From Nocardiopsis algeriensis (GTDB taxonomy: Bacteria; Actinomycetota; Actinomycetes; Streptosporangiales; Streptosporangiaceae): a DNA stretch of 64,000 bases. The position numbers and the translations under genes are program-made. The stretch lies in the NCBI RefSeq assembly GCF_014203695.1, contig NZ_JACHJO010000001.1, positions 124,001 through 188,000 on the forward strand. Direction: 5' to 3'. Positions 1 to 7,585 of this stretch are shown in pieces. The notes below the pieces were generated by a model that saw only the letters and a program-made list of their open reading frames with translations, searched no databases and was not told the DNA's origin. Positions within the stretch are counted from its first letter, which is position 1, and the number at the start of each line of letters is the position of its first letter.

Positions 1-180
1 GATCCGCTCGTCCTGGAAGGTGAAGGCGATCTCCGAGCCCTCGGGGCCCTCGCCGCCGCGCGGGTAGTCCGGGCCCGTGCCTCCCGGCTCCAGCGGGTCG
101 GCCGCCGCCGGGAGCGGCGCCAGGGCCGTCAGGAGCGCCGCGGCCAGGGCCGCGGCCGAGCACGAGAGAGGTCTTCCCAT
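1..180 (-). CDS. Secreted protein, N-terminal fragment (runs off the left edge)
   Basis: Only the first 60 codons are in the window, open to base 1. The ATG (178-180) has AGGA about 8 nt upstream. Residues 1-27 form a signal peptide: a short n-region with Arg3, an Ala/Leu-rich core, and an AAA-D cleavage site near residue 27. A Pro/Gly/Glu-rich linker follows, and then a segment ending in the residues FTFQDERI. The function lies beyond the window. Actinobacterial extracellular beta-propeller proteins often start their domain with a similar stretch, but that is a guess. It is divergent from the BKACE gene at 271. Confidence 0.6.
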   Translation of the reverse strand, partial: MGRPLSCSAAALAAALLTALAPLPAAADPLEPGGTGPDYPRGGEGPEGSEIAFTFQDERI

Positions 181-270
181 GGCGGACATCCTGCCAGGGA
201 AGGGCGACCCGCGCGTGTACCCGGGTCCTGGGGGGCACATTCAGCGTAGCGAGCGCCCTGAGGAGAGCCT

Positions 271-990
271 ATGAAGATCGTCGCATGTCTGAACGGGGAC
301 CGCCGTCCCGGCGCGCATCCGGCCCTGCCCGTCTCCGTGGAGCACATCGTGGCCGACGCCCACGAGGCGGTGGCCGCCGGTGCGACCGCGATCCACGTGC
401 ACCCGCGCGACGCCGCGGGCGCCGAGTCGCTGGAACCTCAGGTGGTCGCCCCGCTCATGGAGCGGCTGTACGCCGAGGGGCCGCAGGTCCCCGTGTCGCT
501 GACGACGGCGCTGTCCGCGCAGCCCGACCCCTGGCGGCGCTACGACCTGGTGCAGAGGTGGCCGTCCTCGGCCCTGCCGCACTCGGTGACGGTGAACATG
601 CACGAACCGGGCTCGGTGGACCTGATCCACCTGCTGAACGACCGCCGGATCGGGGTGGAGGCGGGCGTGTGGACCCCGGAGGCCGCGCGCATCCTCGTCG
701 CGACGCGGGTCGACGTGGAGTCGGTGCTGGTGGAGCCCACGCAGATGGCGGTGGAGGACGCGCGGGACAACGCGAGGGCGATCATGTCCCTGCTGGACCG
801 GGCCGGGGTGACCGTGCCCCGGCTCCTGCACGGGACGGACGCGACGTCGTGGCCGGTCCTGGAGGACGCCGTGGCGGCCGGGCTGGACATCCGGATCGGT
901 CTGGAGGACACCATGCGCATGCCCGACGGCTCCGAGGCCCACGACAACGCGGCCCTGGTCGCGCACGCGGTGGCGCTCGCCGCGGGATGA
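271..990 (+). CDS. BKACE-family (3-keto-5-aminohexanoate cleavage-type) protein
   Basis: Beta-keto acid cleavage enzymes (DUF849) are zinc-dependent TIM barrels that condense a beta-keto acid with acetyl-CoA and split it into an acetoacetate-type product and a new acyl-CoA. The zinc-binding HVHPRD motif is at about residues 42-47, and a C-terminal GLEDT stretch is present. At 239 aa it is clearly shorter than the usual 270-310 aa, and the N-terminus starts directly at the first strand (MKIVACLNGDR). AGGAGAGCC precedes the ATG. It is a single gene with no lysine-fermentation neighbours, so the physiological keto acid cannot be inferred. Confidence 0.8.
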   Translation: MKIVACLNGDRRPGAHPALPVSVEHIVADAHEAVAAGATAIHVHPRDAAGAESLEPQVVAPLMERLYAEGPQVPVSLTTALSAQPDPWRRYDLVQRWPSSALPHSVTVNMHEPGSVDLIHLLNDRRIGVEAGVWTPEAARILVATRVDVESVLVEPTQMAVEDARDNARAIMSLLDRAGVTVPRLLHGTDATSWPVLEDAVAAGLDIRIGLEDTMRMPDGSEAHDNAALVAHAVALAAG

Positions 991-1052
991 CCCGGGGGCG
1001 TGCCCCGTCCCGCCCTCCGCCGTCGCCCGGCGACCGCCCCGGCCGGGGTACC

Positions 1053-1151
1053 TCAGCCGAGGAAGGCGCCGAGGACGACGGCGAGCATGATGAAGCCCAG
1101 CACCACGGGCAGCAGCCAGCGCTGCTTGCGGTTGTTGGTGAGCATGCTCAT
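1053..1151 (-). CDS. 32-residue single-pass membrane peptide, coupled to thpR
   Basis: This short ORF encodes a basic N-terminus (TNNRKQRW) followed by one hydrophobic helix (LLPVVLGFIMLAVVLGAFLG). Its ATG overlaps the TGA of thpR in an ATGA junction (1148-1151), and GGAG lies 6 nt upstream, so translational coupling is likely. It closes the MFS-thpR operon. Very short one-helix proteins encoded beside MFS transporters in actinobacteria are annotated as transporter-associated (SGM_5486 type); assignment to that group is inference from position, size and topology. Confidence 0.6.
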   Translation of the reverse strand: MSMLTNNRKQRWLLPVVLGFIMLAVVLGAFLG

Positions 1152-1735
1152 GACGTGCTCCGCTCGGAATGTGGATCGGGATTCGGTTTCCAGCCTAATG
1201 CCCAGGTCCGGGCAGTTCGGTAGCGGTCGGTGGTTCCGGGGCGGCTCTCCAGCAGGTGCACCTCGCGCGCCCGCCACCCCCGGCCGTGCGGGGCTCCGGC
1301 TCCCCGGACGGTGCCGGTGAGGTCGCGGGCCGGGCTGCTGCGGGCGACCGTCAGGTGCGGGGTGTAGGGGCGCCGTTCGACCCGGACACCGCAGCTCCCG
1401 GCGGCTTCCCGCAGGTCGCGGACCAGATCTCCGAGGGCGCCGGTGTCACCGTCCACGCCCGCCCACAGGACGGAGGCCCGCTCCGGGACGGGGAAGGCGC
1501 CCCACCCCCGGACGGCGAGGGAGAGGGGCCCGTGCGCGGCCACGGCGTCCCCGAGGGCGTCGGCGAGGTCCGGGACGCGCTCCTCCCCGACCTCGCCGAG
1601 GAAGACGAGTGTGATGTGCCACTCGGCCTCCGGCGCCCACCGGAGCCCCGGCGCGGTGCGGCGCCCGCCGTCGACGGCGGTCCGCACGGCCTCCAGGGCC
1701 CGGGCGGGCGGTACGAGTGCCGTGAAGAGTCTCAT
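1148..1735 (-). CDS. thpR: RNA 2',3'-cyclic phosphodiesterase ThpR (2H family)
   Basis: It hydrolyses 2',3'-cyclic phosphate ends of RNA to 2'-phosphates. The fold shows two HxT/S catalytic motifs, H40-I-T42 (HITLVFLG) and H127-L-T129 (YTPHLTVAR), spaced as in the LigT/2H family. The protein is 195 aa, a normal length. It starts at ATG 1733-1735, 14 nt downstream of the MFS transporter stop, so the two are co-transcribed, and its TGA overlaps the start of the 32-aa membrane peptide. The C-terminal tail past the second motif is Arg/Ser-rich. Confidence 0.9.
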   Translation of the reverse strand: MRLFTALVPPARALEAVRTAVDGGRRTAPGLRWAPEAEWHITLVFLGEVGEERVPDLADALGDAVAAHGPLSLAVRGWGAFPVPERASVLWAGVDGDTGALGDLVRDLREAAGSCGVRVERRPYTPHLTVARSSPARDLTGTVRGAGAPHGRGWRAREVHLLESRPGTTDRYRTARTWALGWKPNPDPHSERSTS

Positions 1736-1749
1736 GCGCCCATCCTCGC

Positions 1750-3063
1750 TCAGGCGGCCTCCTCCGTCTCCTTCACCGCGGGGGAGGTGCCGCGCCTGCG
1801 GTCGAGGACGTTCCGCACATCGACCCCTCGGGCGCGCAGCAGGGGCCCGGCCAGGACCGCGACCACGAGCAGGGTGGCCAGGCCGCCGAGGACGAGGCTG
1901 GTCCGGGGGCCGAAGGCGTCGGCGAGGTAGCCCACGACCGGCGCGCCGAGGGGGGCCACGCCCATGAACACCAGCAGGTACATGCTCATCACCCGTCCGC
2001 GCATGGTCGGCTCGACGGTGAGCTGGAACGTGGCGTTCAGGGTGGTCACGTAGGTCATGAAGGCCATGCCCATGGGCACCAGCACGAGGACGAAGGCCAC
2101 GTAGGCGGGCACCATCCCGGCGACGACCTGGGACACGCCGAAGATCAGCGTCCCCGCGAGGACGTAGCGGATCCGGGGGCGTTCGCGGCGGGCGGCCAGG
2201 AGCGCTCCGGCGAGCGCGCCCACGGCCATCGCGGCGGCGGCCACACCGTAGGCCTCGGCCCCGGTCTCGAACACGTTGTTGACCATGAGCGCGATCTGGT
2301 TCTGGACGTTGGCGCCGAAGAACTGGGTGCAGGCGGCCAGGACCAGCATGAGGACGAGGTCGCGCCGTCCGGCGACGTAGCGCAGGCCCTGCCGGACCTG
2401 CCCCTTGGCCCGTGCGACCGGCTCGGTGCGGTTCAGCTCGTCCGTGCGGATCATCATCAGCGCGCCGATGGTGAAGAGGAACGAGGCGCCGTTGATGAAG
2501 AAGACGGGTCCGCTGCCGATCAGGCCGACCAGCAGGCCGGCGACGGCGGGACCGGTGACCCGGCCGAGCTGGAAGCTGGCGCTGTTGAGCGCGATGGCGT
2601 TGGTGAGCAGCTCGCGGTCGACCATCTCGGGCACGAACGACTGCCGTGCGGGGTTGTCGAGCACGGTGACCAGGCCGAGCGCCGTGGCGAACAGGTACAC
2701 GTGCCAGACCTGCGCGGCCCCGGCGGTGGCCAGGACACCCAGTCCGACGGCGAGCACGCCCATGGCGCTCTGGGTGAGGATGAGCAGCCGGCGCTTGTTC
2801 AGCCGGTCGACCAGGGCGCCGCCCCACAGGCTGAGGAAGAGCAGGGGGAGGAACTGGAGCGCCGTGGTGACGCCCAGCGCGATGCCGCTGCCGCCGCTGA
2901 GCTGGAGGACCAGCCAGTCCTGGGCGATGCGCTGCATCCAGGTGCCGGGGTTGGAGAGCAGCTGGCCGATGGCGTAGACGCGGTAGTTGCGCACGGCCAG
3001 GGACCTGAACATGGCGATGTTGCGCACCGGCCTCACCCTGCCGGGTCGGCAGTCGCGGAACAT
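1750..3063 (-). CDS. MFS transporter (EntS/MFS_3-type exporter)
   Basis: An integral membrane transporter of about 420 residues with around 12 hydrophobic segments and the MFS loop 2-3 signature (GGALVDRLNKRRLL). Close relatives export small molecules or siderophores; the substrate is unknown. The start is uncertain: ATG 3063 lacks a clear Shine-Dalgarno, while internal GTG/ATG codons give VRNIAMFRSL or MFRSLAVRNYRVY, which looks like the usual family N-terminus. It is first gene of an operon with thpR and the 32-aa peptide. The AT-rich stretch 3064-3120 is the likely promoter region. Confidence 0.85.
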   Translation of the reverse strand: MFRDCRPGRVRPVRNIAMFRSLAVRNYRVYAIGQLLSNPGTWMQRIAQDWLVLQLSGGSGIALGVTTALQFLPLLFLSLWGGALVDRLNKRRLLILTQSAMGVLAVGLGVLATAGAAQVWHVYLFATALGLVTVLDNPARQSFVPEMVDRELLTNAIALNSASFQLGRVTGPAVAGLLVGLIGSGPVFFINGASFLFTIGALMMIRTDELNRTEPVARAKGQVRQGLRYVAGRRDLVLMLVLAACTQFFGANVQNQIALMVNNVFETGAEAYGVAAAAMAVGALAGALLAARRERPRIRYVLAGTLIFGVSQVVAGMVPAYVAFVLVLVPMGMAFMTYVTTLNATFQLTVEPTMRGRVMSMYLLVFMGVAPLGAPVVGYLADAFGPRTSLVLGGLATLLVVAVLAGPLLRARGVDVRNVLDRRRGTSPAVKETEEAA

Positions 3064-3120
3064 CCCGATACATAAAGTAACAAATTACCCAAAAGACCCA
3101 CCGAAGCTCACAAAAGTAAA

Positions 3121-3152
3121 CGGCGTTGACTCCATCAATGGAGTCAACGCCG
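3121..3152 (-). terminator. Terminator hairpin of the NCS2 permease gene
   Basis: A perfect palindrome: 15-bp arms (CGGCGTTGACTCCAT and its complement) around a 2-nt centre. On the minus strand it follows the permease stop codon by 30 nt and is followed by TTTACTTTTGTG, a U-rich tract. This fits an intrinsic terminator. It also lies 58 bp upstream of the MFS start, so a second role as an operator cannot be excluded. Confidence 0.75.
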
Positions 3153-3182
3153 TCCGCATCGGCGGAAATTCCCGCCCTCGGA

Positions 3183-4640
3183 TCAGCCGAACAGGGCCAG
3201 GATCGGTGCCTCCGCGAAGTGGAAGAGGAACACCGCGGAGATCACCCACAGCACCGGGTGGACCTGGCGCCCCTTACCCAGCACGAGGCTGACGAACGCG
3301 TAGGTCAGCAGGCCGATGCCGATCCCGTTCGAGATCGAGTAGGTGAAGGGCATCATGATGATCGTCGTGAAGGAGCCCAGAGCCAGCGCCGGGTCCTGGA
3401 AGTCGATGCTCGTGACCTGGGTCATCATCATGAAGCCCACGATGACCAGGATCGGCGTGGCCGCCTCGAACGGCACCAGGCTCACCAGCGGGGTGAACAG
3501 CGCCGACAGCAGCATCAGCACACCCGTGACGATGGGAGCGATGCCGGTGCGGGCGCCCTCGCCCACACCCGCGGCCGACTCCGCGTAGACGGTGGCCACC
3601 GAGGCCGAGCCCACACCGCCGAGGACCGTGCCGATGGAGTCGGCGACCAGGACTCCCCGGGTGTTCTCCAGGTTGCCGTCCTCGTCGGTCAGACCGCCCT
3701 GGTGGGCGACGCCGACCATGGTGCCCATGGTGTCGAAGAAGTCGGCCAGCAGCAGGGTGAAGATCAGCGTGACCACGGTGGCCACACCGATCTCGGACCA
3801 CCGGGAGAGCACGTCGGACCCGCCCTGGAGGAACAGGCCGAGCAGGGAGATGTCGGGGACCGAGACCAGGTCGCCCACACCCGTGGGCAGGCTCGGAACG
3901 GTCAGGCTCCAGCCGAGGCCGTTCTCGCCGTCGCCCAGGAAGGTCTCCAGGGCCAGGGCCAGGACGGTGGAGACGACGATGCCGATGAGCATCGCACCCG
4001 GGACCTTGCGCACGTACAGGGCGATGGTGACGAGCAGGCCCACGACGAAGACGAGGATCGGCCAGCCGTTGAGACCGCCGTCGCCGAGCTGGACCGGCGT
4101 GCCGTCACCGGCCTGGACGAAGCCGGCGTTGACCAGGCCGACCAGGGCCAGGAAGAGTCCCACGCCGACGGCGATCGCCGTCTTGAGGCCCGCCGGGATG
4201 GCGGAGAAGACCGCGGTGCGGAAGCCCGTCATCACGAGGATGAGCAGCAGCACGCCCTCCACGACGATGAGCAGGAAGACGTCCGACCACGGCATGAGCG
4301 GGGCGACGCCGTAGGCGACCACGGCGTTGAGGCCCATGCCCGCCGCGATGGCGAACGGGTAGCGGCTGACCACGCCCATGAGGACGCAGGAGACCGCGGC
4401 GACCAGTGCGGTCATCGCGGCGACCTGCGGAATGCCGAGGGTGTCGCCGTTGACGTCCTCCGCGGTACCGATGATCAGCGGGTTCAGGACGATGACGTAG
4501 GCCATGGCGAAGAAGGTCGCCAGACCGCCCCGGATCTCGGTTCCGAGGGTGGAACCGCGCTCCGAGACGCGGAAGAAGCGGTCCAGGGCGCCCGTGGGCT
4601 CCGTGGAGACGCCGGAGGGGGATGAAGACGGTGCGTTCAC
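3183..4640 (-). CDS. NCS2 family purine permease (guanine/hypoxanthine, AzgA-like)
   Basis: A proton-coupled nucleobase importer of the AzgA/PbuG branch of NCS2: 485 aa with about 12-14 hydrophobic segments, an N-terminal block GGLATFFAMAYVIVLNP and an internal DFFDTMGTMVGVA motif characteristic of the guanine/hypoxanthine subgroup. Start is GTG 4638-4640. It is transcribed alone, ends at the 3121-3152 hairpin, and is divergent from the DUF2530 gene across about 220 bp. No purine riboswitch was recognised upstream. Confidence 0.9.
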   Translation of the reverse strand: MNAPSSSPSGVSTEPTGALDRFFRVSERGSTLGTEIRGGLATFFAMAYVIVLNPLIIGTAEDVNGDTLGIPQVAAMTALVAAVSCVLMGVVSRYPFAIAAGMGLNAVVAYGVAPLMPWSDVFLLIVVEGVLLLILVMTGFRTAVFSAIPAGLKTAIAVGVGLFLALVGLVNAGFVQAGDGTPVQLGDGGLNGWPILVFVVGLLVTIALYVRKVPGAMLIGIVVSTVLALALETFLGDGENGLGWSLTVPSLPTGVGDLVSVPDISLLGLFLQGGSDVLSRWSEIGVATVVTLIFTLLLADFFDTMGTMVGVAHQGGLTDEDGNLENTRGVLVADSIGTVLGGVGSASVATVYAESAAGVGEGARTGIAPIVTGVLMLLSALFTPLVSLVPFEAATPILVIVGFMMMTQVTSIDFQDPALALGSFTTIIMMPFTYSISNGIGIGLLTYAFVSLVLGKGRQVHPVLWVISAVFLFHFAEAPILALFG

Positions 4641-4859
4641 GCTGTCAGCCTGACCTGGTCGTGTTACCGGACAACAAGGATTCTGCGCCAGGTTAGTTGC
4701 ATCTTTCTACAAGCGTCAGGCGGCTCCCGGCCTCGCCTTCATAGAAAACGCCATACCGTCGGATGATCCGCTCGGCGAATGTGACCAACGCATCGTCGGC
4801 CGACCTCCCCGGTCGCCGCCTCCGTGAAGTGCCCCGCACTCCCCGGATAGCCTGGAGCC

Positions 4860-5117
4860 GTGCGCAAACCCCGACAGCCCGATCCCGAAGTCCACGAGAC
4901 CGACTACCGCGTACCCGCCGCGCTCGGCACCCTGGCGTGGACGGTGGCGCTCGTCGTGCTCCTCGCCATGGGCGACGGGCTCCCCGAGTCCGAGCGCTGG
5001 TGGATCGGCGTCTGCGTCACCGGGATCGCCCTGGGGGTCTTCGGCTTCCTCTACATCCCCCGCCTGCTGCGCAGGCGGTCCGCCTCCGGCGGCTCCGACG
5101 GGGAACCGCACTCCTGA
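4860..5117 (+). CDS. DUF2530 small membrane protein
   Basis: An 85-aa protein starting at GTG 4860 with TGGAG just upstream. Two transmembrane helices (residues about 20-38 and 48-66) flank a short charged loop; the tail is Arg/Ser/Gly-rich and probably cytoplasmic. It matches the actinobacterial DUF2530 pattern, with no known function. It sits next to an NCS2 permease, an arrangement I recall from other actinomycetes, but no direct link is visible. Confidence 0.8.
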   Translation: MRKPRQPDPEVHETDYRVPAALGTLAWTVALVVLLAMGDGLPESERWWIGVCVTGIALGVFGFLYIPRLLRRRSASGGSDGEPHS

Positions 5118-5167
5118 CCACCGCTCCCGCCAGCGGCGGCCCCCGCGCCGTGCCCGATAATGGGCGG

Positions 5168-6664
5168 GTGCCTGAGACGAACTTCCCGCGGGGGCTCGCC
5201 GAACGCCTCCGCGGCACCCTCATCGACGCCGACTACACCGTGTCCGGCGTCCGCGACCGGCTCGGCGACGCGGCGGCGCGGGCGCTGGCCCGCGAGGAGC
5301 TGGTCCCCGCCCTGCGCGCCACCGGCGGTGAGGAGCGGCTCGGCCTGCTGCTGCGCCTGTGGTGGCTCCGGTCGCCCATCCCGGCCAAGGCGGCCCGCGC
5401 CATACTGCCGGTCGACGAGCTCGTCGAGGCGGGCATGGTCACCGTGGACGAACTCCCCGGCGGTCCGCACGTGCGCGCCCTCGTGCACCTGGGCCCGTGG
5501 GAGCTGGAGGAGGGCCGCCCCGGCTTCGTGGTCTCCGACCCGAAGGTGCGCCCCGGCAGCGGCGCCGTGCCCCGGCACGACCACGTGGTCGGCGCCGGCG
5601 GGGCGTCGGCGACCCTCTCCCAGCTGATCGTCGACGGCCCCTTCGACCGCGCCCTGGACGTGGGCACCGGCTGCGGCGTGCAGGCGCTCCACCTGGCCTC
5701 GCGGGCCCGCGAGGTGGTGGCCACCGACCTCAACCCCCGCGCCCTGCGGCTGGCCGGGATCAGCCTCGCGCTCTCGGGCATCTTCGGCACCCGGCTGGAA
5801 CAGGGCTCGCTGTACGAGCCGGTCGAGGGCGAGCGGTTCGACCTGATCGTGTCCAACCCGCCGTTCGTCATCACCCCCGAGGCCTCCCGCTACACCTACC
5901 GCGAGTCCGACCTGCCCGGCGACGACGTGTGCGCCGAACTGGTCCGGCAGGCGCCCGCCCACCTCACCGAGGGCGGCTGGTGCCAGATCCTGGCGAACTG
6001 GGTGCACTCCGACACCGACGACTGGAAGGACCGCGTCGGGGGTTGGGTGGCCGGCACCGGCTGCTCGGGCTGGGTGGTCCAGCGCGACGTGCAGGACCCC
6101 GCCGAGTACGTGGAGCTGTGGCTGCGCGACTCCTGCGAGCAGGGGACCCCCGAGTACACGCGCCGCTACGACGCCTGGCTGGACTACTTCGAGCGCGAGG
6201 GCATCAAGGGCATCGGCTTCGGGTGGATCAGCCTGCGCAACGACGTCGCCCAGGACGCGACCGTGCGAGTGGAGGAGCTGGCACACGACCTGGAGAAGCC
6301 GGTCGGCCCCTACCTTCCCGACGTCGTGGACGGTGCGATGACCGCGCACCGCCTCACCGACGCCGCCCTGCTGTCCACGCGCCTGTCCCTGGCCCCCGGC
6401 GTGGTCGAGGAGCGCGTGAGCCGCCCCGGTGCCCCCGACCCGGAGAAGATCCTGCTGCGCCAGCGCGACGGCCTGCGCCGGGTCGCCCGGGTCGGAACGG
6501 TGGAGGCCGCCCTGGCCGGGGTGTGCGACGGCACCATGCCGGTGGCGCCCCTGCTGGACGCGATCGCCGAGCTCATCCACGAGGACCCCGCCGTCATCCG
6601 CGAACGCACCCCCGAGGCCCTGCGCACCCTCATCTCCGAGGGCTTCTTCCGCGTCGCCCGCTGA
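5168..6664 (+). CDS. Class I SAM-dependent methyltransferase (N5-glutamine/rRNA MTase-like)
   Basis: A 498-aa cytoplasmic enzyme from GTG 5168. The N-terminal ~150 residues form an accessory domain. A Rossmann methyltransferase core follows, with SAM motif DVGTGCGVQALHLA (about residues 160-173), an acidic motif II (ATDLNPRAL) and the catalytic SNPPFV motif typical of N6-adenine and N5-glutamine methyltransferases. A ~230-residue C-terminal region completes the architecture, conserved in actinobacteria and longer than PrmC. The target (rRNA, protein or small molecule) is not evident. MOSC gene follows 42 bp later. Confidence 0.82.
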   Translation: MPETNFPRGLAERLRGTLIDADYTVSGVRDRLGDAAARALAREELVPALRATGGEERLGLLLRLWWLRSPIPAKAARAILPVDELVEAGMVTVDELPGGPHVRALVHLGPWELEEGRPGFVVSDPKVRPGSGAVPRHDHVVGAGGASATLSQLIVDGPFDRALDVGTGCGVQALHLASRAREVVATDLNPRALRLAGISLALSGIFGTRLEQGSLYEPVEGERFDLIVSNPPFVITPEASRYTYRESDLPGDDVCAELVRQAPAHLTEGGWCQILANWVHSDTDDWKDRVGGWVAGTGCSGWVVQRDVQDPAEYVELWLRDSCEQGTPEYTRRYDAWLDYFEREGIKGIGFGWISLRNDVAQDATVRVEELAHDLEKPVGPYLPDVVDGAMTAHRLTDAALLSTRLSLAPGVVEERVSRPGAPDPEKILLRQRDGLRRVARVGTVEAALAGVCDGTMPVAPLLDAIAELIHEDPAVIRERTPEALRTLISEGFFRVAR

Positions 6665-6706
6665 CCGGCCCGCGGACGCCGGGGAGCGGTGCGCTAGCGT
6701 CGTTCC

Positions 6707-7567
6707 ATGGCCCGCATCCGCGAACTCGTCCGCTACCCCGTGAAGGGGTGCTCCGGCACCCCGCTGCGCTCCGCCGAGCTGACCCCGGCGGGGATCCGGC
6801 ACGACCGGGCGTTCATGGTGGTCGACGACGCGGGCGGCTTCCTCAGCCAGCGCAAGGACCCCCGCATGGCGCGCATCCGCGCCGGGATCGACGACGGCGG
6901 CACCCGCCTGGACCTGGCCTTCGACGGGATCGAACCGCTGGCGGTCGCGGCCGACCCGCAGGGGCCGCGCCTGGACGTGCTCGTGCACAAGCAGCCGCTC
7001 ACCGGGATCGACCAGGGCGAGGAGGCCGCCGACTGGCTGTCGGAGGTCCTCCGCGTGCGCTGCCGCCTGGTCCGGGTGCCCGACGACCACGGCCGGGTGA
7101 CCGGCGGGCTCACGCCCGGCACCGCCGGCTTCGCCGACAGCACCGCCGTACTGATGGCCTCGACCGCCTCCCTCGACCTGCTCAACGGGCGCATCGCGGC
7201 CGCGGGGGCCGAACCCGTGCCGATCAGCCGCTTCCGGCCCAACATCGTGGTGTCGGGCTGGGAAGAGCCGCACACCGAGGACCGTGTCCGCACCGTCCGC
7301 CTGGGCACCGCGGAACTGGGCTACGCCAAGGTCTGCATCCGCTGCGCGGTCACCACCGTCGACCAGGAGACCGGTGCCGGGCGCGGTCCCGAACCGCTGC
7401 GGACGCTGGCCGGGTACCGCCGCGCCGACGGGGGCGGGGTGTCCTTCGGCGCCAAGTTCGCCGTCACCCGCCCCGGGACCCTCGCCGTCGGCGACGGGCT
7501 CGACGTCACCGCCTGGGGCGAAGCCGAGCAGGGCCTGGGCGAGCGCCTCGCCGCCGCCCTGCGCTGA
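6707..7567 (+). CDS. MOSC-domain protein (mARC/YcbX-like molybdenum-cofactor protein)
   Basis: A 286-aa protein with an N-terminal MOSC beta-barrel domain (MARIRELVRYPVKGCSG...) and a C-terminal MOSC domain. The RFRPNIVVSG motif and a conserved Cys pair in KVCIRCAVTTVD mark the mARC/YcbX branch, which binds molybdenum cofactor via a cysteine and often reduces N-hydroxylated compounds. The Cys-x-Arg-Cys pair is present, so it is probably active. It is preceded by the methyltransferase gene and convergent with the sacsin-like gene (18 bp between stops). Confidence 0.88.
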   Translation: MARIRELVRYPVKGCSGTPLRSAELTPAGIRHDRAFMVVDDAGGFLSQRKDPRMARIRAGIDDGGTRLDLAFDGIEPLAVAADPQGPRLDVLVHKQPLTGIDQGEEAADWLSEVLRVRCRLVRVPDDHGRVTGGLTPGTAGFADSTAVLMASTASLDLLNGRIAAAGAEPVPISRFRPNIVVSGWEEPHTEDRVRTVRLGTAELGYAKVCIRCAVTTVDQETGAGRGPEPLRTLAGYRRADGGGVSFGAKFAVTRPGTLAVGDGLDVTAWGEAEQGLGERLAAALR

Positions 7568-7585
7568 GGCCGCTCCCCCGGCGGG

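Noticed and set aside
1148-3073. Single long frame joining thpR to sequence across the MFS gene
   Set aside because: Upstream of residue MRLFTALV the frame is an out-of-frame reading of the MFS gene, so there is no fusion protein.
3126-4625. 499-codon open frame on the plus strand opposite the NCS2 permease
   Set aside because: Composition is driven by the GC-rich codon pattern of the opposite strand (Asp/His/Gln/Arg-rich, low complexity) and there is no family resemblance.
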